This document shows positions 34,026-43,020 of a stretch of 64,000 nt of DNA, piece by piece. How positions within the stretch are numbered: the first letter of the stretch is position 1; every line of letters begins with the position of its first letter. The notes beneath the pieces were generated by a model, which saw only the letters and a list, made by a program, of their open reading frames with translations, made no database searches and had not been told where the DNA came from. The position numbers were made by a program, and so were the translations under genes. Source of the stretch: Candidatus Tectimicrobiota bacterium (GTDB lineage Bacteria; JACPUC01). The stretch lies in NCBI GenBank assembly GCA_016192455.1, contig JACPUC010000003.1, positions 301,082 through 365,081 on the forward strand, given 5' to 3'.

Positions 34026-35074
34026 TCCGGTTCTTCCAGTACATAGAGACCCTTCAGCGTCGCGGCGTACAGCTTCCGGCCGCCGGGATGGAACTTCAAG
34101 CGCAGGACGCCGGCATCGTCGGGAAGGCCGGCGCTCAGCTCGCTCCACGAGTCACCCCGGTTGGCGCTGACGTAGACCCCCTCCCCGGTTCCCAGAAACA
34201 GTTCACGCGGGTCGCGCGGGTTCACCGCCAGCGAGATGACATCGACGGTCAGCACGCCGTCCTGGCGCAAGGACCAGGAGGCGCCGCCGTCCGTCGTCCG
34301 GTAGACTCCCACATCGAAAAGCGTCACGTAGAGGGTTTTGCTGTCACCGGGATCAACCGCGATATCGAAGATCGACACACTTGGGAGGGCTTTGGAGAGG
34401 GTCTGCCAGGCGCTGCCGGCGCGCTCGCTCCTGTGCAGGCCGGTGCTGTAGCTGCCTGCGTAGAGGGTCTCGGGATGACGCGGATCAAAGGCGAGGGTCC
34501 GAACGTTCTCCCCCGCGGCGTCGCTGCTGATCTTCCGCCAGCGCGCCTCTCCTTCGGCGCGCACGTAGACTCCTTGGTAGGTCCCGGCATACAGCCTCTT
34601 CCGTCCCTGGGGCGCGAAGGCGAGCGCATAGACGTGCGGATTCCCCAGCCCCTCGCTGACGGCCCGCCAGCTCAAGCCGGCATCACTGCTTCTGAAGACC
34701 CCTTCTTTCAGGACGCCAACGTACAGGGTGCTGCTGTCATCGGGATCGACCGCCAGGCTGCTCACGCGCTTGCCGGTAAGCTCCTTGCCCATTGACTGCC
34801 ACTGCTTGCCGTGGTCGCGGCTTACGAACAGGCCCGCGCTGTCGGAAGCGTACCAGATAGCCTCCTTGCCAGGCGGGCCGAAGGCGAGCGCCGTGACCGC
34901 CGCCTGCTCCTGGGAGAGACGCCACCAGTGGCGGGCCGCCGGCGCCTGGACCAACCCTTCGGCCACGGCTGCCGGCGGGGTCGCCGGCGCGCTCCCCGCC
35001 GCGAGAAGGGCCAGCAGCGCCAGCGCCGCGATCCACCGAGATCGAGGCGCGGATTTCTCCGCCATGGGCATCAC
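34022..35074 (-). CDS. exported YCF48/BNR-type beta-propeller
   Basis: 350 residues with a signal peptide (IAALALLALLAAGSAPA) and seven or so repeats carrying Asp-box motifs such as SRDHGKQWQSM, SSDAGLSWRAV, TTDGGASWSL and SANRGDSWSEL, alternating with LYAGTYQGVY-type strands. Such propellers resemble photosystem II assembly factor YCF48 and sortilin-type domains and serve as assembly or binding scaffolds. It is the first gene of a two-gene operon with the thioredoxin-like protein. Confidence 0.88.
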   Translation of the reverse strand: MMPMAEKSAPRSRWIAALALLALLAAGSAPATPPAAVAEGLVQAPAARHWWRLSQEQAAVTALAFGPPGKEAIWYASDSAGLFVSRDHGKQWQSMGKELTGKRVSSLAVDPDDSSTLYVGVLKEGVFRSSDAGLSWRAVSEGLGNPHVYALAFAPQGRKRLYAGTYQGVYVRAEGEARWRKISSDAAGENVRTLAFDPRHPETLYAGSYSTGLHRSERAGSAWQTLSKALPSVSIFDIAVDPGDSKTLYVTLFDVGVYRTTDGGASWSLRQDGVLTVDVISLAVNPRDPRELFLGTGEGVYVSANRGDSWSELSAGLPDDAGVLRLKFHPGGRKLYAATLKGLYVLEEPE

Positions 35075-35318
35075 CTCCCCGCGCTCCCCGCGCGCGCCTT
35101 CGGGTCTCTCCGAGAAGCCCGCGGCGTTTGCCGCCGCCTCGTGCTCGCGTGGCTTGCATCCGCCTGACGCCGAGGGCGCCGGAAGCGCCGCGGCCCCAGC
35201 GACAGATCGCCGCCCCAGCGACCACAGCCCGGCGGGCCGCTCGTCCTTATAACTACGTTTGAAGCAAAACTATTCGGCAGCTTCGATATTCTCTTCTCGC
35301 GCCCGCCGCCCACTGGTC

Positions 35319-35348
35319 TTGACACGTCTCGGCATTTGGCAAGAGAAT
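35319..35348 (+). promoter_or_regulatory. candidate promoter of the binding-protein gene
   Basis: TTGACA at 35319-35324, an 18-bp spacer and GAGAAT at 35343-35348, 60 bp upstream of the start codon. Confidence 0.4.
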
Positions 35349-35407
35349 AGGGGAGGACTTCGCCACCCACCGAGAAGCGTCCCTTTACGGCCATTGAGGG
35401 GGGAACC

Positions 35408-36406
35408 ATGGATACGCGAATCGCCCGCTGCTCCTTCAGGCTCGCCGCCTTCGTCCTTCTGCTTTGCCTGCTGGTTCTCAGCGCTCCACTTCAGCCGGCG
35501 CGCGCGGCAGATACGGTGAAGGTCGGCTACATCCCGATTATCTACTTCGCGCCGATGTTCATTGCCATTGAGAAAGGGTACTTCGCGGAGCAGCAGATCG
35601 CGCCGGAGCTGATCCGCTTCGCCTCCGGCGCCAAGATGAACGCGCCGCTGGCCACGGGGGAGATTCAGGTCTCGGCTTCCGCCGCCAGCGCGGGACTTTT
35701 CAATGCGATCCTGCAGGGAGAGCAGTTCCGCATCGTGGCCGACTCGGGGCAGGTCCGCCCGGGCTACGGCGCCTCCTCCGTGATCGTGCGGGCGGACCTC
35801 CTCGACTCCGGGCAGGTGAAGACCATTGCCGATCTGAAGGGCAAGCGCGTTTCGCGTTTCGCCAAGGGGAACATCGGGGACTTCTATCTGGGGCTGACGC
35901 TGCGCAGCGCCGGCCTGAAGCTCGATGACGTGACGCTCGTGGCGTTGGAGCCGGCCAAGATCATCGGCGCCATGGAGACGAAGGCCATCGACGCCAGCAC
36001 CATCGCCGAGCCCCTCGCCACCCTCGCCGAAGTGAAGAAGGTGGCGCGCAAGCTTGTCAGCTTGGACAAGATCGGCAGCGGGAACGTGCAGATCGGCGCC
36101 ATCATCTACTCGGGGAAGTTCCGCGCCGAGCGCGACCCGGCGCAGCGCTTCATGAACGCGCAGTTGAAGGGGGCGCGCTTCTTCAACGACCACGGCATGA
36201 AGAGCGACGAGGTGTCGTCGATCCTCACCAAGCACACCAAGGTGCCGCAGAATATCCTGAAGCTCGCCACGCCCTTCTACCTGTCGCCGGATGGCAAGCC
36301 GAACCTCGACAGCCTGAAGGAGTTCATCGATTGGGCGCAGGAGGTTGGCTACACGAAGAGCAAGTTGCCGATCGAGCAGCTCGTCGACCTGGGCTTCCTG
36401 AAGTAG
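35408..36406 (+). CDS. ABC transporter substrate-binding protein, SsuA/NitT type
   Basis: 332 residues with a signal peptide cleaved near ARAAD (about 33). The mature protein shows the NMT1/SsuA layout: VKVGYIPIIYFAPMFIAIEKGYFAEQQI, then ATGEIQVSASAASAGLFNAI, DLKGKRVSRFAKGNIGDFYL and a C-terminal IDWAQEVGYTKSKLPIEQLVDLGFL. Ligands of the family include sulfonates, taurine, thiamine precursors and aromatic acids. No permease or ATPase is adjacent. A UbiD gene follows about 530 bp downstream, so an aromatic acid ligand is a reasonable guess. Confidence 0.9.
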   Translation: MDTRIARCSFRLAAFVLLLCLLVLSAPLQPARAADTVKVGYIPIIYFAPMFIAIEKGYFAEQQIAPELIRFASGAKMNAPLATGEIQVSASAASAGLFNAILQGEQFRIVADSGQVRPGYGASSVIVRADLLDSGQVKTIADLKGKRVSRFAKGNIGDFYLGLTLRSAGLKLDDVTLVALEPAKIIGAMETKAIDASTIAEPLATLAEVKKVARKLVSLDKIGSGNVQIGAIIYSGKFRAERDPAQRFMNAQLKGARFFNDHGMKSDEVSSILTKHTKVPQNILKLATPFYLSPDGKPNLDSLKEFIDWAQEVGYTKSKLPIEQLVDLGFLK

Positions 36407-36578
36407 GAGGGCGGCCTGGGTCGCCCCTCCGAGGCGGCTCGCAAGCGGCTGCTCCCGGTTGGCGGCGCGGCGCGGCGCGGGCCGCTCCGCCCGCCGAACC
36501 TCTCCCCTCCGGCCGGGCGCGGAGTCGATACGCCAGGGTGGGATGGCGGGATCGCAGACCCGGAATGCCGAGCACCGT

Positions 36579-36870
36579 AGTGTTGCGTCTCAGAAGTTCG
36601 CTTACCTATTTGCGGCGTTGCTCGCTGTATTGGCAAGGGGCTTGTAAGGGACCTATGCTCCCCCACACGCCCATCCCGTAGGGGCGGTTCGCGAACCGCC
36701 CCTCCAAGCCGGGGCGCGCGAGGAGACACGGTTCCTTCCCAGACTGAGGTTGCGGGCGGGGCAAGCCCCGCCCCTACGATCAGTCCCCGCGGGCGCGGTT
36801 GGGGAGAAGGTCCCCTCTCAGCTCTCAGAATTAGGTGATGGAACGTAGGGGACACGATACTAGGGCTCCG
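36579..36870 (-). repeat. composite intergenic repeat before UbiD copy 2
   Basis: In reverse orientation: a TAGTGTTGCGTC terminus at 36579, GCTCCCCCACAC arm, GGTTCGCGAACC hairpin, GGGGCAAGCCCC hairpin, and a tail with CAGAATTAGGTGATGGAAC shared with the copy at 62380. It occupies nearly the whole gap between the binding-protein gene and UbiD copy 2. Confidence 0.7.
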
Positions 36871-36934
36871 TGTCTCCTGTGGGGGCAGGGAGAGGGGTTG
36901 CGTTTGAGCTGCTGATCCGCTGCGCTGTGGAGAG

Positions 36935-38539
36935 ATGATGGCCTACTACCGAGACCTGCGGCAGCATATCGCGGCGCTTGAGGCGGCCGGCAAACTCGCG
37001 CGCATCACGGCGCCGATCAACAAAGACACCGAGCTCATGGCGCTGGTGCGCTGGCAATTCCGCGGCCTGCCGGAGTCCGAGCGGCGCGCCTTCCTGTTCG
37101 AGAACGTCACCGACGCCAAGGGACGCCACTACGACATCCCCGTGCTGGTGGCCTCGCTGGCGGCATCCCGCGAGGTCTACGCCATCGGCATGCAGTGCCG
37201 CTCGGAGGAGATCGTGGCGCGCTGGCAGCAGGCGCAGATCAACCCCATCGAGGCGGTGCTGGTGGATGACGGGCCGGTGCACGAGGTCGTCTACCAGGGC
37301 CCCGATCTCGAGCGCCCCGGCGGCGGCTTCGACCTCTTCCCGATCCCCATCTCAACACCGGGCCTCGATAACGGGCCGTACCTCACCGCCGCCCACTGGA
37401 TCAGCAAGGACCCGGAGACCGGCATCCGCAACGTCGGCAACTACCGCGGCCTGATCAAGAGCCCCACGCGCGCCGGCTGCGGCTTTCCCCCCACGAAGCA
37501 CATCGGCGTGCATTGGTCGAAAGCGAAGAAGCGCGGTCAGCGCCTCGAGGTGGCGGTGGCCTTGGGCGTGGTGCCCAGCATCTCCTTCGCCGCCGTCACC
37601 AACATCCCCTACGGCACGGATGAGTTCGCGGTGGCGGGCGGCCTGGCGGGCGAGCCGCTCGAGCTGGTGAAGTGCAAGACCATCGACGTCGAGGTGCCGG
37701 CCACCACGGAGGTCGTCTTCGAGGGCTACCTGGCGCCGGACTACTTCGAGTACGAGGCGCCGTTCGGCGAGTACACCGGCTACCTCGGCGGCCGCAAGAT
37801 CGCCAAGGTGTTCGAGATCACCTGCATCACCCACCGCCGCAACCCCATCTTCACGCAGATGATCAGCCAGTTCCCGCCCAGCGAGAGCAGCAAGATCCGC
37901 CAGATCGGCTTCGAGAACGTCGTCTACACCTTCCTGCAGCACCACTGCCGCATCCCCGGCATCCTCGACGTGGCGCTGCACGAATCCGGCGGAAGCTGGC
38001 AGTACTGCGTCATCCGCATGAAGAAGCAGCACCCGGCGCACGCCTGGCAGGCCCTCAACGGCGTCATGGCCCTCGACACCATGGGCTACAAGATCGTCAT
38101 CGCGGTGGATGAGGACATTGACCCCCACGATCCCGACTCGGTGAACTGGGCCCTGAGCTTCGGCATGCAGCCGCACCGCGACGCGCGCATCGTCACCGGC
38201 CGCGCCACCAACGGCCAGGACAACTCCGCCTACCCCCCCGGCGAGGAGTCGCGCGAGAACACCTACCCGCAGCCCCACGGCGTCTCCAGCCTGCTCATCG
38301 ACGCCACCCGCAAGTGGGACTACCCGCCAGTCTCCCTGCCGCGCCAGGAGTTCATGGTGCGCGCCAAGGAGCTGTGGGATCAGCTCGGCCTGCCGCCCCT
38401 CGCGCCGAAGGCCCCCTGGCACGGCTACACCCTCGGCTACTGGACAGCGGAGCTCGAAGAGGAGGCCCAGCTCGCCCTCAAGGGCGACCACTACGTCACC
38501 GGCGAGAAGCACCGGCGGCAACGCAAAGCGGCGCCGTAG
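36935..38539 (+). CDS. UbiD-family prenylated-FMN decarboxylase (copy 2)
   Basis: A 534-residue homologue of the protein at 16074, sharing the N-terminal ALVRWQFRGLPESERRAFLF. The catalytic Glu pair is in EAPFGEYTGY (residues 274 and 279) and the conserved Arg in RNVGNYRGL. VDEDIDPHDPDSVNWAL and the C-terminal WHGYTLGYW are retained. A second ATG lies one codon downstream of the annotated one. Reversible decarboxylation of an aromatic or enoic acid is expected. The neighbours are a binding-protein gene upstream and a cupin gene downstream. Confidence 0.92.
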   Translation: MMAYYRDLRQHIAALEAAGKLARITAPINKDTELMALVRWQFRGLPESERRAFLFENVTDAKGRHYDIPVLVASLAASREVYAIGMQCRSEEIVARWQQAQINPIEAVLVDDGPVHEVVYQGPDLERPGGGFDLFPIPISTPGLDNGPYLTAAHWISKDPETGIRNVGNYRGLIKSPTRAGCGFPPTKHIGVHWSKAKKRGQRLEVAVALGVVPSISFAAVTNIPYGTDEFAVAGGLAGEPLELVKCKTIDVEVPATTEVVFEGYLAPDYFEYEAPFGEYTGYLGGRKIAKVFEITCITHRRNPIFTQMISQFPPSESSKIRQIGFENVVYTFLQHHCRIPGILDVALHESGGSWQYCVIRMKKQHPAHAWQALNGVMALDTMGYKIVIAVDEDIDPHDPDSVNWALSFGMQPHRDARIVTGRATNGQDNSAYPPGEESRENTYPQPHGVSSLLIDATRKWDYPPVSLPRQEFMVRAKELWDQLGLPPLAPKAPWHGYTLGYWTAELEEEAQLALKGDHYVTGEKHRRQRKAAP

Positions 38540-38604
38540 GGAGACGTGGGGCGTTCTGGCCCACGGTCGCGGTGCAAAGGTTCACTGGCCAAGTGGATGC
38601 GTTG

Positions 38605-38705
38605 GAGGCTATTTTTGTGGGGGATCAAACGCTCCCGCGCGCCCCCTCTCTCACCCGTTCCCTCTCCCATTGGGAGAGGGGCCAGGGGTGAGGGGTATCC
38701 CGCCC
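38605..38705 (-). repeat. intergenic repeat, GGGAGAGG-hairpin variant
   Basis: Reverse copy with TTTTGTGGGGGATC, the CTCTCCCATTGGGAGAG hairpin and GGCCAGGGGTGAGGGG. The following 250 bp up to the cupin gene hold no feature I can name. Confidence 0.7.
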
Positions 38706-38955
38706 CCTAATATCGCCTCCTCATTGCTTGGACGCTGGATCGGCAGGAAGAAGAGGTGCAAGAGGAGGTGTCCATCATGCAGGGGGAGTCGGCAGTGAGA
38801 CGCCTGTCTGCGTGCTCTGCACAGGCAGGGTGAAGTGCTCCATGGAAGCGTACGGCGATCGCGGGGCGTCTGCCGCGTCACTCCGTGATAAAAGCAGCCG
38901 GCGGCGCGGGCTCCGTCCGGCTCAGTCTTCGCACCTCAACTGATGGACGCGACGA

Positions 38956-39612
38956 ATGGCCTACGCGCTGAATCTCTATCATGATCAGGTGGCGAGCGGC
39001 GCTGAGGCGGAGGTCGCTTTACCGGTCGCGCACCGCCTGCTCTACGTGCGGCACGGCTCGGTCAGCGCGAAGGGCCGGACCCTGGCGGCGGATGCGGCGG
39101 CCTATGTGGGCGAGGCTCTGACGCTGGCGGCCGCGGCCGAGTGGTCGCAGGTGTGGCGCTGGGAACTGGCGCGGCCCAACGCTGCGCCCAACCTCTTGCT
39201 CGGGGAAGGGACCTACTCGAGCCTGCGCATGTCGCGGGTGATCACGACGCTGGACCTGGCGGCGGGCAGCCGCTGGCTGTTCCGCCTCGACCGCATCACC
39301 AGCGCCGCCGGGCGCATCGCCGATCGGCATCAGCATCCGGGTCCCGGCATCCGCTGCCTGCTCGAAGGGACCTTCAACGTTGAACAGGCGGGAGAATCAG
39401 CGCGGGACCGGCTGCCCGGCGATACCTGGTGGGAAACCGGCGCGGATACCGTCGTCGCCTGGAGCTCTCCCCAGATGGCCGCCAAGTTCATGCGCGGCAT
39501 GGTTTTGCCCGTCGAGTGGGAGGGCAAGGTCACCGGCGCGTGGCTTGCCAGCGATGCGGCGCCGGTCCGGGGTAGCTGGAAACTTTACGTGGATCAGGTA
39601 ATTACGGTGTAA
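38956..39612 (+). CDS. cupin-like protein
   Basis: 218 residues forming two beta-barrel halves. The first half has HRLLYVRHGSVSAKGR, the second RHQHPGPGIRCLLEGTFNVE with metal-type His residues, followed by GDTWWETGADTVVAW. This is the shape of bicupins, although the first half lacks an obvious metal site. The position between two UbiD genes suggests a role in the same acid metabolism, for example binding or modifying an aromatic intermediate, but nothing in the sequence proves it. Confidence 0.75.
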   Translation: MAYALNLYHDQVASGAEAEVALPVAHRLLYVRHGSVSAKGRTLAADAAAYVGEALTLAAAAEWSQVWRWELARPNAAPNLLLGEGTYSSLRMSRVITTLDLAAGSRWLFRLDRITSAAGRIADRHQHPGPGIRCLLEGTFNVEQAGESARDRLPGDTWWETGADTVVAWSSPQMAAKFMRGMVLPVEWEGKVTGAWLASDAAPVRGSWKLYVDQVITV

Positions 39613-39670
39613 GGTGGGGACGGGGTGCGCGAGCGGGCGCGGCTCCCTCGCCGAACAACAGTTCAATTTC
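39613..39670 (-). repeat. short repeat fragment
   Basis: GGGGTGCGCGAGCGGGCGCG followed by GCTCCCTCGCC: a partial, decayed reverse copy of the GAGGGAGCC module directly after the cupin stop codon. Confidence 0.5.
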
Positions 39671-39825
39671 AATTATCGAAGCGATGCAAAGAAGAGGCGG
39701 GAAACGACCGAGGGCGGGAGATCAAGGAGGGTGAGGTTGCGGAGGGAATCGAGCTGAGCAAGCTCTGTGTCGTTGCGGCTGCGGGGGTGCGGCGCGGCGG
39801 AGATTGCCGCTCGGGTGACTGAGCC

Positions 39826-41238
39826 ATGCCCTACGTGAATCTGCGGCAGTACCTCGAGAGCCTCGAACGTGCCGGGCTGCTGCGGCGCATCGCGGTCGAG
39901 GTCGACAAGGACTGGGAGATCGCGGCGGTCGCCAAGCGGCTGTTTCAGCGCCTACCGGAGGCGCGCCGCCCCGGCCTCCTGTTCGAGCGCGTGCGGGGCT
40001 TCTCGATCCCCGTCGCGGCGGGCGTCTTCGGCGCCTCGCCGGAGGTCTACGCCACGGCCCTTGAATGCCGGCCGGAGGAGATCCATGCCCGCTGGCGGCA
40101 CGCCTTCAGTCATCCGCTGCCGCCGCGCGTCGTGGCCCATGGCGCCTGCAAGGAGCACATCCTGCGCGGCGAGGCGGCCGACCTCACCAGCCTGCCGGTG
40201 CCCACCTGGACCGTCGGCGAGGACCCCAGCCCCTACATCACCGCCGGCCAGGTGATCTCAACCCATCCGGACACCGGCCTGACGAACGTCGGGGTCTACC
40301 GCCTCCAGATCAAGGGGCCGCGGCGGGCCGGGCTGTTCGTCGCCCCCGGCCACGGCATGAGCCCCCACCTGGCGCGCAATGAAGCGCTCGGCAGACCGAC
40401 GCCCGTGGCCGTCGTCTTGGGGAGCGAGCCGACGTGCGTGCTGACCGCGGCCTCGCAGGTGCCGCCGGACATGGAGGAGTACGCCGTCGCCGGCGGCCTA
40501 CGGGGCGCGCCCGTCGACGTGGTGCGCTGCGAGACGAACGACCTTTTCGTGCCCGCGGAGGCCGAGATCGTGATCGAGGGGATCGTACCCGCGGGCGAGC
40601 GCGAGATGGAGGGGCCGTTCGGCGAGTACACCGGCTACATGGGCCCGGCGGGGGCAAGCCACGTCCTCGAGGTGACCTGCGTCACCCACCGCCGCGAGCC
40701 GATCTACCCCTGCTTCGTCAGCGAGATGCCCCCCTCGGAGAGCAGCCTCATCCGCGGCGTGGGACGCGCCGCGGCGCTTTATGAGCACCTCGCCGCCCGC
40801 GGCTTCCCGGTCACCGATGTCTACCTGCCCCCCGAAGGCGGCGCGGCGGCCTGGCTCCTCATCGTCCTGCGCCAGGGGTCGCCCTGCGACGTGGAGGCGC
40901 TGACCGAGCAGACCTGGAAGCTCGATCCCACCCTCGGCAAGTTCACGGTCCTGCTGGATGAGGACATCAATCCACGCAACTCCTTCGAGGTTCACTGGGC
41001 CCTGGCGTTTCGTCTGCAGCCACGGCGCGACAGCCGCCTGATCGCCGATGCCGCCGGCATCAACCTGGATCCATCGCTCGCCGATCCATCCTTGCCGCCG
41101 GCTGACCGGTTCAAGGTGCGCTCCTCGAAGCTCCTCCTCGACGCCCGCAAGAAGCACCCCTACCCGGCGCGCTCCGTGCCGCCGCCGCAACACTTCGCCG
41201 AGGTCGACCGCCGCTGGTCCAGCTACGGCCTGCCGTGA
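39826..41238 (+). CDS. UbiD-family prenylated-FMN decarboxylase (copy 3)
   Basis: A 470-residue, shorter and more divergent UbiD protein. The Glu pair is in EGPFGEYTGY (residues 262 and 267), the Arg in TNVGVYRLQ, and LDEDINPRNSFEVHWAL is retained. The N terminus YVNLRQYLESLERAGLLRRI is typical. Its length and the ADLTSLPVPTWTVGEDPSPY segment set it apart from the other two, so it probably acts on a different acid. It lies about 210 bp downstream of the cupin gene. Confidence 0.92.
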   Translation: MPYVNLRQYLESLERAGLLRRIAVEVDKDWEIAAVAKRLFQRLPEARRPGLLFERVRGFSIPVAAGVFGASPEVYATALECRPEEIHARWRHAFSHPLPPRVVAHGACKEHILRGEAADLTSLPVPTWTVGEDPSPYITAGQVISTHPDTGLTNVGVYRLQIKGPRRAGLFVAPGHGMSPHLARNEALGRPTPVAVVLGSEPTCVLTAASQVPPDMEEYAVAGGLRGAPVDVVRCETNDLFVPAEAEIVIEGIVPAGEREMEGPFGEYTGYMGPAGASHVLEVTCVTHRREPIYPCFVSEMPPSESSLIRGVGRAAALYEHLAARGFPVTDVYLPPEGGAAAWLLIVLRQGSPCDVEALTEQTWKLDPTLGKFTVLLDEDINPRNSFEVHWALAFRLQPRRDSRLIADAAGINLDPSLADPSLPPADRFKVRSSKLLLDARKKHPYPARSVPPPQHFAEVDRRWSSYGLP

Positions 41239-41356
41239 TCATACTCCTTCAACGAGCAAGGGGCGGGCGTGGGGGATCGGGGCCCCCACCCCACCCGCGC
41301 GCAGGCGATGCCGCTTCCCAGGGGCGGGTTCTTCTCGCCGCGCCAGAGACATGATC

Positions 41357-42259
41357 CTAGTAGCCAAGGCGGAGCCAAAAGTAGATGCGGTCAATCTGCA
41401 ACGGCAGCCATTCATAGCCCCGCCACTGAGCGTACTTCTCGAGCTTGATCTCCTGCTGCGCCTTTTCCAGAGGCACCTTGCGGTTATAGGCATCCGTCAC
41501 GGCGGCCATGAGGTCTTCCCAGTAGCCGAGGACGTCGTTGACCGCCGCCTTGGGCAGCGCCGGGGGGCCGTGGCCCGGCACGATGCGGTCAACGTCGAGG
41601 TCGCGCAACTTCTTCAGCGACGCAATGACGTGCTGCGGATAGGTATCATACAGGCCGCGGTACGGCAGGCTGCCAGGCGAGAAGAAGTCGACGGCAAAGG
41701 CCAGGCGCTCCTTGGGCAGGTGCAGGATGGTCATGCAGTTGGAATGGTTCGGACCGAAGTAGAGAAGCCGAACCGTCTTCCCGCCAAGACGGATGGTGTG
41801 GTTCGTCGTGTAGGTGCCGTCCGGTATGACCACCTCCGGGTTGGGGCGGTCCTTGAACCGCGGCAGGCAGTTGGCTTGACTGATGAAACGGGCGCCGGCC
41901 TCTTTGAAAATTTGTCCGCCGGTCGCATGGTCCCAATGCGAGTGGCTGTAGATGACGTATTTGATCGGCGCCTGCGTGATCTTGCGGATTTCCGCCATCA
42001 GCTCTTTCGCCGCCGCCGTGCTGATGGGATCGGTAACGATCACCCCCGCCGGCGTCACGATGAAGAGATTGCGATGGAAGAAAGCGCGAAAGCTGTAAAC
42101 TCCAGGCGCGATCTGGGTGACTTCATACGGTTTCATCCCCGCCGGGAGCTGTCCCCAGGCAGGGGTAAGGAACAGCCCGAGGACGGCTGCCAGGATTACC
42201 AGCAGAGCCGCCCCCCGTACGCGCGTCCCGCCTACTCTCCGCCCGCTGTAGTTTCGCAT
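41357..42259 (-). CDS. exported metallo-beta-lactamase-fold hydrolase
   Basis: 300 residues from ATG 42259. A signal peptide (ALLVILAAVLGLFLTPAWG) precedes an MBL fold with HSHWDHATGG as the first metal motif, His of NHSNCMTIL, Asp in FAVDFFSPG and PGHGPPAL. It resembles periplasmic MBL proteins annotated as quinoprotein relay or SoxH-like hydrolases. The substrate is unknown. It converges with UbiD copy 3. Confidence 0.88.
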   Translation of the reverse strand: MRNYSGRRVGGTRVRGAALLVILAAVLGLFLTPAWGQLPAGMKPYEVTQIAPGVYSFRAFFHRNLFIVTPAGVIVTDPISTAAAKELMAEIRKITQAPIKYVIYSHSHWDHATGGQIFKEAGARFISQANCLPRFKDRPNPEVVIPDGTYTTNHTIRLGGKTVRLLYFGPNHSNCMTILHLPKERLAFAVDFFSPGSLPYRGLYDTYPQHVIASLKKLRDLDVDRIVPGHGPPALPKAAVNDVLGYWEDLMAAVTDAYNRKVPLEKAQQEIKLEKYAQWRGYEWLPLQIDRIYFWLRLGY

Positions 42260-42310
42260 CGTTCCCCCCTCCTCATGATGGTGAGTAGCCCCAGTGAACA
42301 CCCCAACTCA

Positions 42311-42422
42311 TAGGGTGACATCAGGGGTAAAGTCTACGTAGTTCATAGCAGTTTTTAGGGCGGGCGGGACGCCCGCGCTCCGGCTCGTGACATCGGGGGT
42401 GAAGTCTACATAGTTCACCGCA
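42311..42422 (+). repeat. two imperfect direct repeats near the tRNA
   Basis: GGGGTAAAGTCTACGTAGTT and GGGGTGAAGTCTACATAGTT occur 72 bp apart, each embedded in a longer 35-bp match starting GACATC and ending CGCAG or AGCAG. The first copy contains the palindrome CTACGTAG. A GGGCGGGACGCCC dyad lies between them. The rest of 42423-42811 shows no gene. Confidence 0.6.
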
Positions 42423-42811
42423 GGGTATGCCACAGTTACTTGAACTTGGAAGCGGTCTCCGGTTTCGGGCGCCGGTTCAGCGAGGAAGGAACCATGAACG
42501 GGAAGAGCCCAAAAGCTGAACCCGCACTGCCCCCGGGCGTGGCTGTGCAAAGCGAGGTACGGCGAGTTTTGGAACCCCTCGGCGTGCCCGAATCGTCTGG
42601 GCTGTAGAGGCAGGGCTGGCCCTGCCCAGAAGGGCGCGGCAAGCGGCGCCCCTACGACCTGACCGCAAGCCTCCGTGCGGCAAAGCCGGAATGCCCGCCG
42701 CCAGCTCTTTTCAGGGCTTTCGAGCTGAGCCGTGGCTCACGGAGTCACGGCCGCGCCAACCTCCCCGAACCCAAACTCGTTAAATAATGCCTTATGAGTC
42801 AAGATGATGTC

Positions 42812-42890
42812 TGGTGCCCCGGAGAGGACTCGAACCTCCGACCAACGGATTAGGAATCCGCTGCTCTATCCATTACTGAGCTACCGGGGC
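42812..42890 (-). tRNA. tRNA-Arg (anticodon CCU)
   Basis: The minus strand folds as a standard cloverleaf: acceptor GCCCCGG/CCGGGGC, D arm TAGCTCAGTAATGGATAGAGC, anticodon stem GCGGA/TCCGT around loop TTCCTAA (anticodon CCT), T arm CGGAGGTTCGAGTCCTCTCC. An encoded CCA tail follows the discriminator A. It is intact and abuts the low-GC island on its 5' side. Confidence 0.95.
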
Positions 42891-43020
42891 GCCTTTCACA
42901 GTCAATGACTTAGAGGAATTACCCCGCATCTCTGACCTCTACACTTGACTCTGATAGTGCATTCCTTAAGAGATTCACTCGCCACTTCGCGTCAAATGGC
43001 GAAGATCTTTTTCTTCCATA

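Noticed and set aside
42308..42550. Small minus-strand frame containing NYVDFTPDV twice
   Set aside because: The peptide repeat is only the translation of the two DNA direct repeats. There is no good start or family match.
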